A DNA stretch of 64,000 nucleotides from Alphaproteobacteria bacterium (GTDB lineage Bacteria > Pseudomonadota > Alphaproteobacteria > Micavibrionales > Micavibrionaceae). Positions 38,423 through 47,455 of the stretch are shown here, piece by piece. The notes under the pieces were generated by a model that saw nothing but the letters and a program-made list of their open reading frames with translations, was not told where the DNA came from and did no database searches. The stretch spans positions 186,001 through 250,000 of the forward strand of contig JAFLCW010000001.1 of NCBI GenBank assembly GCA_017302165.1. The letters are read 5' to 3'. A program made the translations under genes and the position numbers. Position 1 is the stretch's first letter, and every line of letters starts with the position of its first letter.

Positions 38423-38621
38423 GATACTTTTACGTTCTATATCGTTTTAAAACTTTTATGTCTTTATAGACACGCTCTTTGTTTATGTCAATAATGAAGG
38501 GGTACGAGGTCAAAATTGCGCGGTCTAACCTGTTAATGATAGGTTTCAATGGCTTGCCCCCCCTTGGACAAGCGCATAAAGTAAGAACGCCTGTTTTTAA
38601 GGTAGTGGCAAAACAAAGGTC
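38423..38621 (+). promoter_or_regulatory. divergent promoter region before dotD
   Basis: This 199-bp gap separates the repeat-protein gene and dotD, which face away from each other, so both promoters must be here. TGTCTTTATAGACA at 38459-38472 is a palindrome (TGTCT/AGACA) and could be an operator. No confident -35/-10 pair was picked. Confidence 0.4.
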
Positions 38622-39122
38622 GTGGACGTGACATATTCAAGGTTTTTATTAACGGCTTTCCTGATCCCGGCACTGTCGGCCTGTCAGCCTGTGGTCAAGC
38701 GTGACCCCCAAGTCGTGACCTCCCCGGATAAAGTTTCATTGATGATGGCCGAAGCGGCCGACAAGGCCTCAAACGCGCTGGAAACACTGGCCGCTGTGGA
38801 ACAAGCCAAATCGCCCGGCGTGGCGGTGGAGCCTATTCACAATGCACCCGAAGAATTAGAACGCGCCATGACCGTCAACTGGGTCGGCCCCCCAGATCAG
38901 ATTAGCAAAATGATCGCCGACCGCGCCGGATATGATTTTCTTACTGTCGGAAGCCGTCCCCCTGTGCCATTGGTGGTCAATATCGACGCCCGCAATGAAC
39001 GGGTGATTGATATTTTGCGAGACATCGGTCTTCAACTGGGGGTACGCGCCGATATCAAGGTGGATAGCGTGCGCAAAATCATCGAGCTTCATTACGCCCC
39101 TGTGACGGGATTGGGGGGATAG
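38622..39122 (+). CDS. dotD: type IVB secretion lipoprotein DotD (TraH)
   Basis: 166 residues. Signal peptide with lipobox LSAC (Cys21) predicts an outer-membrane lipoprotein. The C-terminal half has the DotD pattern: MTVNWVGPPDQISKMIADRAGYDF, PPVPLVVNIDARNERVIDILRDIGLQLG and a final IIELHY strand, the secretin-N-like fold. DotD with DotC places DotH in the outer membrane in Legionella. The start is a GTG (38622) or a second GTG at 38628. It is first in the cluster, 3 bp before dotC. Confidence 0.9.
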   Translation: MDVTYSRFLLTAFLIPALSACQPVVKRDPQVVTSPDKVSLMMAEAADKASNALETLAAVEQAKSPGVAVEPIHNAPEELERAMTVNWVGPPDQISKMIADRAGYDFLTVGSRPPVPLVVNIDARNERVIDILRDIGLQLGVRADIKVDSVRKIIELHYAPVTGLGG

Positions 39123-39125
39123 ACG

Positions 39126-39959
39126 ATGTTCCGTCTTTCTTCGGCTCTGATGATATCTCTGCTGTGTCTGTGGACGTATGACGCACAGGCATCGCTTCAG
39201 GTCGATGATTTTGAGACACGCACGCCCCCGCCGTCTTTATACGAACTTCAGAATATTCCTAAGGAAAATAAACTGACCGAAACCGGACTGCCGACCGACA
39301 TTCGCCGGGATGCGATCAAAGAAGCGGCCTTTTCATACGGCGCGCGCGGCGGTCTGGCGTGGCGTACCTATCACATCCGCGATGAGATGGAAGGCAGAGC
39401 CGGATATATGGATCAGGTTTTTGATTTCCGGCAATTATTAATCCCCGCGCCTTCCGGGTTATTGATTGAACCCCCAATTGTGGGTGAATCTTTGGATGCC
39501 ATGATCATTGACGCCGGGGGAAACAACGCAGCCGTGGCGGATCGAGTGTTAAATATTTCACGCAATGCACGCATTGTGTCCACGGCACGTACATGGCGTG
39601 CGTATCTAGAGCGTGAATGGGGCGAGGTCGCGCCGCCGCCGGATATTCTACGTCCGGAAACAAAAGAAGAGCGTGAAGATTGGGCGCGGTGGGTCGCCGA
39701 AGGCTGGGAAGAAGGAATAGATCAGGCCAATGAAATTTTCCAAGATGATCTGAATAAACTGGTGGCAGATTATCAAGGCATGGTGCGGTACCGTATGTTG
39801 CTCTCGCAAGGCATGGTCACACCGCCTTATGCCCTTCAGACAGATCGCGGTGTCACAGGCGGCGGCAATGAAATGCGCGTCGGTGACAGAGCGTTGTCCA
39901 TCACCCGTCCTTCCTCCCTTAAACCAAAGACAGACGAATGGTCGCCCGCAAACCGGTAA
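39126..39959 (+). CDS. dotC: type IVB secretion protein DotC (TraI)
   Basis: 277 residues. An N-terminal signal peptide ends near AQA; the only Cys there (C14, context SLLC) is not a good lipobox, unlike the Legionella lipoprotein. The conserved block IKEAAFSYGARGGLAWR (64-80), the segment LLIEPPIVGESLDAM and the later RNARIVSTARTWRAYLEREW are typical of DotC. It is expected in the outer-membrane core with DotD and DotH. Its last 22 bp overlap dotB, which implies coupled translation. Confidence 0.9.
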   Translation: MFRLSSALMISLLCLWTYDAQASLQVDDFETRTPPPSLYELQNIPKENKLTETGLPTDIRRDAIKEAAFSYGARGGLAWRTYHIRDEMEGRAGYMDQVFDFRQLLIPAPSGLLIEPPIVGESLDAMIIDAGGNNAAVADRVLNISRNARIVSTARTWRAYLEREWGEVAPPPDILRPETKEEREDWARWVAEGWEEGIDQANEIFQDDLNKLVADYQGMVRYRMLLSQGMVTPPYALQTDRGVTGGGNEMRVGDRALSITRPSSLKPKTDEWSPANR

Positions 39960-41107
39960 GCCTTCTGAAAGGCAAAGACAGTATTGCCGAAACTTGGCCG
40001 GATGAACCCACCCGGTTTAACGATTCCCATATCGACGCGTTGATTTTATGGTGCGTGAAAAAAAATTCATCCGATATCACCATTCAGACAGATCGTCCGG
40101 TGTATAACGAAATCTACGGCACGCTGTATCCGGCGCTGTTTCGTCCGATTGACGCGGCGGACATGAATATCTTTCTACATAAAATTTATGGGCCCGATGC
40201 GGTGGCACGTTTGGCGGCCGGAACGGATCTTGATCTGTCCTATGAAGTGCGGCCAGACCGGTATACGCGGGTGCGTTTTCGGGTCAATATCACCCCCGTA
40301 TTATCCCGGGGACGGGATTCGGCACAGATCACTATGCGGGTTCTGCCCAATGAACCGCCGACCATGAAAGACCTGAATATCGAGGAACAAATCATCCGGT
40401 CATGGCAACCCCGTCAAGGGATGGTTGTTGTCACGGGCCCCACAGGTTCGGGGAAAACAACGTTGCTGGCCGCGGGCATACGTATGTTGATGGAACGCAA
40501 ACGCGGATGCGGTAAGGTTGTGTGTTACGAAGCCCCGATCGAATATGTGTATGATGCCATCAAATCCCCGCGGTCATTAATTTCACAAACCGAAGTACCG
40601 CGCCATTTGCCTGATTTTGCCCGCGGGGTCAGAAATGCCCTGCGGCGGAAACCCAATATCATTCTGGTGGGCGAGGCGCGGGATAAGGAAACCATTTCCG
40701 CCGCCATCGAAGCCGCGCAGACCGGCCACACCGTTTACACCACCACGCACACCACCGGGGTGGCCTCGACCATTCAGCGTATGGTGGCGACCTTTGACCC
40801 GAATGAACGATCAGAACGCGCCTATGCCTTGATGGAAACGGTGCGGCTTGTTGTTACGCAAACATTGGTGCCCCGGGTGAATGGCGGACGTGTCGGGTGC
40901 CGGGAATGGATGCGATTCAATGACGATGTCCGGGATAAGTTTCTGGGCATGGATTTCAAATTATGGCCGGCGGAAATTCAGCGCATTATTCAATTCAACG
41001 GGCAGACCATGGCAACATCGGCCGGAATCCTGTTTGATAAGGGTCTCATAGACCGCCGAACCTATATTATGCTATCATCAAGTACAGGGGCAGGCGGGGG
41101 CGATTAA
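39938..41107 (+). CDS. dotB: type IVB secretion ATPase DotB (TraJ)
   Basis: 389 residues, close to the Legionella length. A VirB11/PilT-class hexameric ATPase. The N-terminal domain contains SSDITIQTDRP; Walker A GPTGSGKT at 167-174, the Asp box region YEAPIEYVYD, Walker B ILVGEARD (242-249), and the His box AQTGHTVYTTTHT (260-272) are all intact, so the enzyme should be active. DotB docks on the inner-membrane complex and drives substrate transfer. It overlaps dotC and is followed by icmT after 14 bp. Confidence 0.95.
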   Translation: MVARKPVSLLKGKDSIAETWPDEPTRFNDSHIDALILWCVKKNSSDITIQTDRPVYNEIYGTLYPALFRPIDAADMNIFLHKIYGPDAVARLAAGTDLDLSYEVRPDRYTRVRFRVNITPVLSRGRDSAQITMRVLPNEPPTMKDLNIEEQIIRSWQPRQGMVVVTGPTGSGKTTLLAAGIRMLMERKRGCGKVVCYEAPIEYVYDAIKSPRSLISQTEVPRHLPDFARGVRNALRRKPNIILVGEARDKETISAAIEAAQTGHTVYTTTHTTGVASTIQRMVATFDPNERSERAYALMETVRLVVTQTLVPRVNGGRVGCREWMRFNDDVRDKFLGMDFKLWPAEIQRIIQFNGQTMATSAGILFDKGLIDRRTYIMLSSSTGAGGGD

Positions 41108-41121
41108 GCCCGCCACATCAC

Positions 41122-41421
41122 ATGGGTCATAAAGAAGATACCGAAGACGCCAAACAAAACTGGCACTGGCGCAATACCATGCGTCCGGTGCGTTTCTTCG
41201 GCCTGGACGCACGCGCCGGCATTCCGTATTTCATCCTGCTGTTTTTCTTCAGACCGATTACCCTGTTCCTGACCGTTGTCCTCACCATGACCTTCATTTT
41301 TTTGGAACGCCGGGGCTTGTCTTTCCCCTCTGCCCTTCGCGCCTTTCGGTGCTGGTTTTTGGGACAGCGACGTCCGGCATGGCTATCGATGCGCCGGCGC
41401 AAACTGGAAGATTTTGGATAA
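41122..41421 (+). CDS. icmT: type IVB secretion membrane protein IcmT (TraK)
   Basis: 99 residues. The N-terminal WHWRNTMRPVRFFGLDARAGIPY is the family hallmark, followed by a hydrophobic hairpin (about 33-63) and the basic end LRAFRCWFLGQRRPAW. IcmT is a small inner-membrane protein needed for effector export and host-cell egress in Legionella. In Legionella icmT lies in a different region from dotDCB, while in IncI plasmids traH-I-J-K are contiguous as here. Confidence 0.9.
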   Translation: MGHKEDTEDAKQNWHWRNTMRPVRFFGLDARAGIPYFILLFFFRPITLFLTVVLTMTFIFLERRGLSFPSALRAFRCWFLGQRRPAWLSMRRRKLEDFG

Positions 41422-41517
41422 TCTTTTTTCATCGTGCATTTTTCACGAAAATCACTTGGTAACGGCGGGGGGGAATGGTAGAAAAAACCATCCAACTTGA
41501 TACAAAAAGGTGATGGC

Positions 41518-42402
41518 ATGATACGCGGCTTTGGGCTGATGTTCCTCTCGTTAATCGTTTCCTATTCTCCGGCCATGGCGGGATTTGAATGGATACCGGC
41601 CGTCGAACAAGACCGCATACCCCTGACGCGCGCGCAGGCGGTCTATGATAATTCAGCCCTCGCGTCGGCGACCGCCGGCGTTCCCCCAGGCATGTACAAA
41701 GGTGAACTCACCATCAATCCATTTCCGGTATCAAATAATTTTGTGCCCGGTACAGATCCATTTGCGGCAGAACATGATCACGTGAACCGTGCGATGATGG
41801 AAGAAACAGGTTTATTAGGCTCTGTCGCGCTGGGCGGCGGCCTGTCGACGGGTGTGCGTGCCCCGGCGGTACGTCCGATGCCCATCCAGGCGCAGGACTC
41901 CGCTTTTGCGATGGATCCATATCCTCTGCTCTCCCGCAATAAAGGCGATGATATGACACGCAAAGTGGAAAGCATGCCTTTGGCACCCTTGCCCTCTTCT
42001 GCCCCCGTGACCGGCACAGGCATGTCCCCCATGATGGGGGGCGAAGTGGCTCCGCTCCCGGGATATGATGTGCCCCGCGCCCCTGAACCGCGACGCACAT
42101 CCGCTGACCTGGCGATGAAAGCCCAAAACGCACCCACGCCTGTGGCCTACACCCCGCCCGCCGCACCTTCGGGCGGATTTGAACAGGCTGTCGGATTTGG
42201 CAAAGATTTACCGCTGGCACTCGCCCTCTCTCAAGTCATTCCCGCCCATTATGCGCTGTCCTTTAAAGACGGCGTTGACGCCGGGAGCAGTGTATCATGG
42301 GAAGGCGGCAAAGCATGGAACGAGGTTTTGCGTGACATGTTAACTCCGCTGGGGTTACGTGCCGATATCTCCGGCAACACCGTGATCATCCGTCAGGGAT
42401 AA
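41518..42402 (+). CDS. exported protein with TcpQ/secretin-N-like C-terminus
   Basis: About 294 residues from the ATG at 41518, which is followed directly by a signal peptide (FGLMFLSLIVSYSPAMAG); the frame also allows a start 7 codons earlier. The middle 150 residues are Pro/Ala/Gly-rich and probably disordered. The last 65 residues (DLPLALALSQVIPAHYALSF ... VSWEGGKAWNEVLRDMLTPLGL ... NTVIIRQG) match the TcpQ/PilL type of domain that binds secretins. It is likely an outer-membrane-complex part of the type IVB or pilus system, 96 bp after icmT. Confidence 0.75.
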   Translation: MIRGFGLMFLSLIVSYSPAMAGFEWIPAVEQDRIPLTRAQAVYDNSALASATAGVPPGMYKGELTINPFPVSNNFVPGTDPFAAEHDHVNRAMMEETGLLGSVALGGGLSTGVRAPAVRPMPIQAQDSAFAMDPYPLLSRNKGDDMTRKVESMPLAPLPSSAPVTGTGMSPMMGGEVAPLPGYDVPRAPEPRRTSADLAMKAQNAPTPVAYTPPAAPSGGFEQAVGFGKDLPLALALSQVIPAHYALSFKDGVDAGSSVSWEGGKAWNEVLRDMLTPLGLRADISGNTVIIRQG

Positions 42403-42414
42403 GGAAACGCACCC

Positions 42415-42858
42415 ATGCAACGTCCGCCTGCTGAAAAACGCCGCATTTCGATTCCTGAAATCTTGCTCACGATGATTGTGGGATCAGGCTTGGTCGCCGG
42501 TATCTATGGCATCTATAAGCTCGCCTCGCGCGACCAAAAAGTCGATGCGGCCATTGCACAAATCAAGGAACTTCACCAGCTTGATATGATATCTACGGAT
42601 GGGTCTTTGCTTAATGCTTGGGATCAAAAAATAACCAGCGTCCGTCAGGATGGTGCCTTGGTGATTGCTTCTGAACATGTTCCAGCGCTGGCCTGCCCGC
42701 AACTCGCAGGTGTCTTTTCATCCTCTGATGAAGATTTTGTCCGGCTTCAGATTGGCGAAACCATCATGGGTGAAGGTTTCGAGGAACAAAATAGCGAGAA
42801 TATCACGCAGGCTTGCGGTTCTGCTGAAACCGTGACCATGACATGGTCATTCAAATAG
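42415..42858 (+). CDS. pilin-like single-span protein
   Basis: 147 residues. A basic N-terminus (QRPPAEKRRISIPE) precedes one hydrophobic helix (about 17-38), then a soluble domain with two cysteines, ACPQLAGVF and ITQACGS, near the end, and a final strand VTMTWSF. This build resembles type IVB pilins of the PilS/TcpA kind, where the two Cys form the D-region disulfide. The prepilin cleavage site is not evident (no clear G before the helix), so it could also be a bitopic assembly protein. It starts 12 bp after the preceding gene. Confidence 0.6.
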   Translation: MQRPPAEKRRISIPEILLTMIVGSGLVAGIYGIYKLASRDQKVDAAIAQIKELHQLDMISTDGSLLNAWDQKITSVRQDGALVIASEHVPALACPQLAGVFSSSDEDFVRLQIGETIMGEGFEEQNSENITQACGSAETVTMTWSFK

Positions 42859-42869
42859 GCTCAGGCCTT

Positions 42870-43994
42870 TTAAAGGAAATTCGCCAGCGTTAATTGTGAG
42901 ACCAAAGCCGTCACCCGGAACGACGCCTCAAGGGATATCTGAAGCTGATTAATCTTTGTGGCGGCTTCTGTTAAATCTACATCCTCAACTGATGAAATCA
43001 CGCTTTTGAGTGAGTTGATGTCTTCCTCATGACTGACCTTGACGCGGGTGATTTGTGCTTGAACCTGCGAAAGCCTGAATTGTTCACCATCCAGTTTATC
43101 AATCGCGGCACCCAGATATTGGGTCAGGTCATTTAATACCTGATAAAAATTATCCTGCTTTTCGCGCGGCGGGAAGGGCGGGGTATCGTTGGCAAAAGTG
43201 GTGGCGGCTGGGTCATTTAAAGCACCCGGGGCATATTCCGGCGGCGGCAGATTTTCAAAAACCTTAAGCGCCGTCAGAATTTCCTTGATACCGGGGGAGT
43301 CCGCCAAAACCGTGTAGTTAAATTCCGATTTGTCATCAACCCGGACAAATACGCTTCCTGATTGGTTATCGACCATATTAGGCGAATAACCGAGGAGTGT
43401 TTCGTTCACCCCGCGATAACTGGCAATAAATTGAGAGGTGGTAATCGAACCATCACCCCATTGACCAATAACACCCGATGCCACGAGCGGCGGGTTGGTT
43501 AAATCAGATTCATCCGGGACAAATTCACCTAAAAAGCTTTCGAATAAACCTGTATCCGTCACGGGTTTGTTGGCCGAGTCCGCGCCCGCATATAAATACC
43601 GATCACCATCTTGAAGATTAATCGTATCAATAATGAATTTACTGACGTTGCCGGTTAAATCTTTCATCGTTTGAAAATCCGGGAAGTCTCCTTCTTGAAC
43701 GGCGGTCACAAACGAATTTAAAATCGTGCGGGCTTGTTCTTGGATATCCTCAATTCCGTTCATCATCAATTTAATGCGGCGATCTGTATTTTTGATGTTG
43801 TTGATATAAGTATCCAGCGCCCCCACATCTGCCCGCGCCCGTTTGGATAAAAGAACCTCCACGCCCAAACCTTCAAATGATTGGGTCTTTTTGCCAGTCG
43901 CAATTTGCATGGTTAGCAAATCAACCTGACCTTGTTGTACTTTCAACCGGGATATCTGATCCAGAGCGGCACCAAGTGTTGACACATTAGCCAT
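42870..43994 (-). CDS. flgL: flagellar hook-filament junction protein FlgL
   Basis: 374 residues. The N-terminal helix (ALDQISRLKVQQGQVDLLTMQIATGKK) and the C-terminal DVDLTEAATKINQLQISLEASFRVTALVSQLTLANFL are the flagellin-like coiled segments of FlgL. The middle domain is variable. It follows flgK after 19 bp, as usual. It converges on the pilin-like gene, 11 bp apart, which marks the right end of the type IVB cluster. Confidence 0.93.
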   Translation of the reverse strand: MANVSTLGAALDQISRLKVQQGQVDLLTMQIATGKKTQSFEGLGVEVLLSKRARADVGALDTYINNIKNTDRRIKLMMNGIEDIQEQARTILNSFVTAVQEGDFPDFQTMKDLTGNVSKFIIDTINLQDGDRYLYAGADSANKPVTDTGLFESFLGEFVPDESDLTNPPLVASGVIGQWGDGSITTSQFIASYRGVNETLLGYSPNMVDNQSGSVFVRVDDKSEFNYTVLADSPGIKEILTALKVFENLPPPEYAPGALNDPAATTFANDTPPFPPREKQDNFYQVLNDLTQYLGAAIDKLDGEQFRLSQVQAQITRVKVSHEEDINSLKSVISSVEDVDLTEAATKINQLQISLEASFRVTALVSQLTLANFL

Positions 43995-44013
43995 GAGGTT
44001 CTCCTGTTAAAAT

Positions 44014-46455
44014 TTACCGAATAGCGTCCAGTAATTCTTGAAAAAGTTCATCGGCGGCCGTAACGGCACGTGCCGCCGCGGCATAGGCCGTCTGAACCAC
44101 AATTAAGTTGGAAAGTTCTTCGTCGATATTCACCGCCGAAGAATCCAATAGCTGACGTGATAATAGGTCTTTCAGCGTTGTCTCATCGGCTTTGCGTGTA
44201 TCCGTGATCGTAATATCCTGTGTTTGCTTGTTGACCACTTTCTGGGATAAATCCAAAATGGTTGTCGCCGTTAAGATGCCCGTATCAATATCCGCATTCG
44301 GGCCCAAGAACCGGGAACGTGTGCCCGTAAAGGTGCCGGAGCCCGCCGAAATTTCAGATCGGTAAGGAACATCCACAATCGATGATCGTTCGGTCACCGT
44401 AGGACCACTGACCGTGTAACTGCCGAACAATGCGGACACAATATTAACGGATTGAGGCAAGGCAGACAGCGCCGGGTTGACGGCGCCGGTGGTGCGGAAA
44501 GGACCTCCGACTAAACGTATATCGCCGCCATATACGGGGCCGGCATTACTATCATCAATCCCCGGACGAATGGTGAGACGCCCTGTCCCGGCATCTAAAT
44601 CGACATATAATCCTCTCACGCCCGTTTGGGTCGCCACATCCCATTCTAATTTATTGATCAAATCAGCCGTTGTGTCGCCGGGTTCAATCGTCACGCGCAC
44701 CGGCGCCCCATTGCCAACCTGCACATCAAAATACGGATCTTCGGTTTGAAACGTGCCTTCGCTGAACCCTAGCGCGCCAAAGCCACTGGTGCCCATCGAC
44801 CCGGCAAAGGTCGCATCCAGCGTAATATTGCCGCGTGATTCAATCACCAATTGACCACTGCCATTACGTGTAGCACTGGCCGATAAACCCGCTGGAACGC
44901 CGGCCAAGGCAATCTGGGAATTGATCTCGGCAATAATTTGATCCAGCGCATCATCAATAGCCCCGCCGATGGGAAAGTTTACGTTGGCCGCACTTAAATC
45001 AATGGTTACCGTCGTCGGTCCCAAACCCGTTCTGGCTTCTTCAAAGGTGATCTGGAATTGGTCGTCGTTCGGCCAGTTGGGAAAGTAATTTGATAACGCA
45101 CCGGATAAATCAGTCGTCGTCACGGGGTTTCCATCATCGAGCGACGGAAAGGATGATAAATTAATTCCGGCCACCACATTGTTTTGTGAAAACAGCCCCA
45201 ACCATTGCTGAAGATCTGTCGCCGGAAGTGCCACATTTAAATCGGTTGTTCCGGCGGCTTCTTGGTAATTCACCGTGCCAAAAGCATGTTCCAGTACACG
45301 GCGGATCACCACGTTGGAGCCAGACGGGATGGTTTCGTCCGATGTATAGGTACCTTGTTGAATAAGATTGATGTTGGAGATGACCGTATCATTCACCTGA
45401 ATTTGCCCCGCAAACCCCACATACGATACCGGTGTCCCGGCAATCGGGTCAGGCGCGGTATCGGGCGGCACGACACCCGAAGCATCCGTGAATAAACGAA
45501 GCCCTTGCGATTCAAACCGCAGTGCCATCTTATGCGCCAGTTCATCAATCTGTGCCTGATATTGTGGCAAGATATCATCTCGTAATTCAAGTAGGCCGCC
45601 AATACGGCCCCCCAGACGACTTTCGGTCACATCAAATGCGCCCGGATTATTGATGGGGTTTCCGCCAACAAATATCCCAGAAACGCCATTGGGGTAATCC
45701 GTGCCGGGACCCAATTGAGTTGGATTAAAATATATTTCTTCGGCATTTTCATCTGCCAGCTGAAGCCCGGTTCGGGTCTGTATCACGATGACCCCGTCAC
45801 CCCGTTTAAACAGAGAAATTTCCAGTTCTTCCGACAGTTGCTTGATCGCTTCATCACGTTGGTCTTCGACAGCCGCCGTGGAACGCCCCAAATTAAACGC
45901 CGATTTAATCTGCTGATTTAACTCGGCGATCTGCGAGAGCAAGTCGTTGGTGCGCTCAATCGCTACCGTCGCTTCGTCTTGCGCATCATTACGCATCTGG
46001 TTGATCAGATCGCTGAAATCATTAAATTTCCGCGCCACATTCCCGGCCTGATCCAACGTCGCCTGAAGCAAAAACCCATCATCGGGGGCATCGGACAGGG
46101 CAGAAAAACTATCCTTAAGGCGGGCAATTTCTGCCGCTATCGATAATTCCTTATCCGGGGGACCGTGGAATTTCTGGATAGTGCCCAGATACGTGGATTT
46201 GACATCCAGTGAACTCACGGCACTTACCTGTGTCCAGAGATCTCGGCTTAAGTTCAAATCCACATTCCGAATGATGGTTTCCGATTGAACCCCGATGGTT
46301 TGTCCTGTGGAATTAAGGACTTGCGCACTCTGCGGTAGAATTTTACGCGTATAGCCCGGCGTGCCCACATTGGCAACGTTGTTGGAAATCACACTCAGCT
46401 GTTGCTGGGCAATCCGAAGGCCGCTTAAGGCGGAACTGAGTGCCTGAAATGACAT
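44014..46455 (-). CDS. flgK: flagellar hook-associated protein FlgK
   Basis: 813 residues, longer than most FlgK proteins because the central exposed domain is enlarged. The N-terminus FQALSSALSGLRIAQQQLSVISNNVANVGTPGYTRK has the rod-hook family signature, and the C-terminus (SAVNIDEELSNLIVVQTAYAAAARAVTAADELFQELL) is diagnostic. It joins hook and filament together with FlgL. Other flagellar genes are not in the window. Confidence 0.95.
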   Translation of the reverse strand: MSFQALSSALSGLRIAQQQLSVISNNVANVGTPGYTRKILPQSAQVLNSTGQTIGVQSETIIRNVDLNLSRDLWTQVSAVSSLDVKSTYLGTIQKFHGPPDKELSIAAEIARLKDSFSALSDAPDDGFLLQATLDQAGNVARKFNDFSDLINQMRNDAQDEATVAIERTNDLLSQIAELNQQIKSAFNLGRSTAAVEDQRDEAIKQLSEELEISLFKRGDGVIVIQTRTGLQLADENAEEIYFNPTQLGPGTDYPNGVSGIFVGGNPINNPGAFDVTESRLGGRIGGLLELRDDILPQYQAQIDELAHKMALRFESQGLRLFTDASGVVPPDTAPDPIAGTPVSYVGFAGQIQVNDTVISNINLIQQGTYTSDETIPSGSNVVIRRVLEHAFGTVNYQEAAGTTDLNVALPATDLQQWLGLFSQNNVVAGINLSSFPSLDDGNPVTTTDLSGALSNYFPNWPNDDQFQITFEEARTGLGPTTVTIDLSAANVNFPIGGAIDDALDQIIAEINSQIALAGVPAGLSASATRNGSGQLVIESRGNITLDATFAGSMGTSGFGALGFSEGTFQTEDPYFDVQVGNGAPVRVTIEPGDTTADLINKLEWDVATQTGVRGLYVDLDAGTGRLTIRPGIDDSNAGPVYGGDIRLVGGPFRTTGAVNPALSALPQSVNIVSALFGSYTVSGPTVTERSSIVDVPYRSEISAGSGTFTGTRSRFLGPNADIDTGILTATTILDLSQKVVNKQTQDITITDTRKADETTLKDLLSRQLLDSSAVNIDEELSNLIVVQTAYAAAARAVTAADELFQELLDAIR

Positions 46456-46636
46456 ATGCTCTGTTGCTCCTCACTGGCAGACATGCCCGCGACCGGGCAA
46501 AACACGCCGCTTTGACTATTCTGAAAGAAGGGAGTTGCAAGTCGAATGCCACATCGGCAGAAACCGTCTTAACCTATTGAAAAAACGGAAATAACCCGGA
46601 AATCTATCGGCGGGAGCCAAAAGGGGCGAGGGGACT

Positions 46637-47086
46637 TTAGCGCGTCTGAAGGCGTGCCACCAATATATCATGTAAAAATTGGTGCATCTGGGCGTCATCA
46701 AACTGACGGGCACGCGGTATGAATTTGCCACCAAATACCTGTGGCACAGACACGATTATGGGGAAATAAAAAACCGGGTTCGGGGCATTGGACGGGCGAA
46801 CATAGGGGCGTCCCGGATGGGGGGTGTTGTCATTCACCAGATCATATTGGGTGTTAAGGGCTTGGGAGAAACGCTCCCCGATCCGTTGAACCAACTTATC
46901 CGTCAGGGCGGCGGTGTCCTGTCCCGGGGCACTGACGACATCGGCAAACGCATCTTGCACAGGAAAATCAATCCCGTAGAGCCATTCGAGTTTTAGCCAA
47001 GATTGCGCAGGAAGTTTCACCATGTGCCAAACCCCATCTGTACCCTTAAACGAAGCAGTGTGCAGGTGTCTCAGGCGAATTGTCAT
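46637..47086 (-). CDS. hypothetical protein, 149 residues
   Basis: Not recognised. Cytoplasmic, rich in His, Gln and aromatic residues, no membrane segment. Features are WHMVKLPAQSWLKLEWLYGIDFP near the N-terminus and PIIVSVPQVFGGKFIPRARQFDD near the end. It lies upstream of flgK on the same strand with a 181-bp gap. A 105-codon plus-strand frame over the same DNA looks less protein-like. Confidence 0.6.
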   Translation of the reverse strand: MTIRLRHLHTASFKGTDGVWHMVKLPAQSWLKLEWLYGIDFPVQDAFADVVSAPGQDTAALTDKLVQRIGERFSQALNTQYDLVNDNTPHPGRPYVRPSNAPNPVFYFPIIVSVPQVFGGKFIPRARQFDDAQMHQFLHDILVARLQTR

Positions 47087-47305
47087 GGCAGACCCTTTAT
47101 GATGATTTTGAACCCTTCTATTTTGCCAAAACCGGACGCCCTAAGGCAAATTTGTGCCGAACACGTTTTTTATCTTGAATTTGTCTTATATTATGTTAAT
47201 AGTATACACTTATTAAGAATAGGGCTTTGACCCCAAGACGGCTTCTGATAGGACTTAAAGGAACGTATAATATTGACTTTCCCTTATAAAAAACAGGAGC
47301 CGCAC

Positions 47306-47437
47306 ATGAATAAAGCTTTGATTTTAATATGTCTTTTGATGGTTTCGGGTGTCGGTCTTTCGGCCTGTAGCAATACATTTGATGGCGCTGGACGTGATAT
47401 GGAAGGCATCGGGGACTGGTTTCAGGACACATTTTAA
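47306..47437 (+). CDS. entericidin-like small lipoprotein
   Basis: 43 residues. Signal peptide KALILICLLMVSGVG with lipobox LSAC (Cys21), then CSNTFDGAGRDMEGIGDWF, the usual entericidin core. CAGGAG lies 6 bases before the ATG. Entericidins are tiny envelope lipoproteins induced in stationary phase or stress and often act in toxin/antidote or envelope-stress roles. The next gene begins 18 bp downstream. Confidence 0.85.
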   Translation: MNKALILICLLMVSGVGLSACSNTFDGAGRDMEGIGDWFQDTF

Positions 47438-47455
47438 AAATTTGAACAGGAGCAG

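Noticed and set aside
46456..46636. Sigma-54 promoter before flgK
   Set aside because: A GGCGTGTTTTGC-like stretch is present, but the GG to GC spacing is 8 bases, not the required 10.
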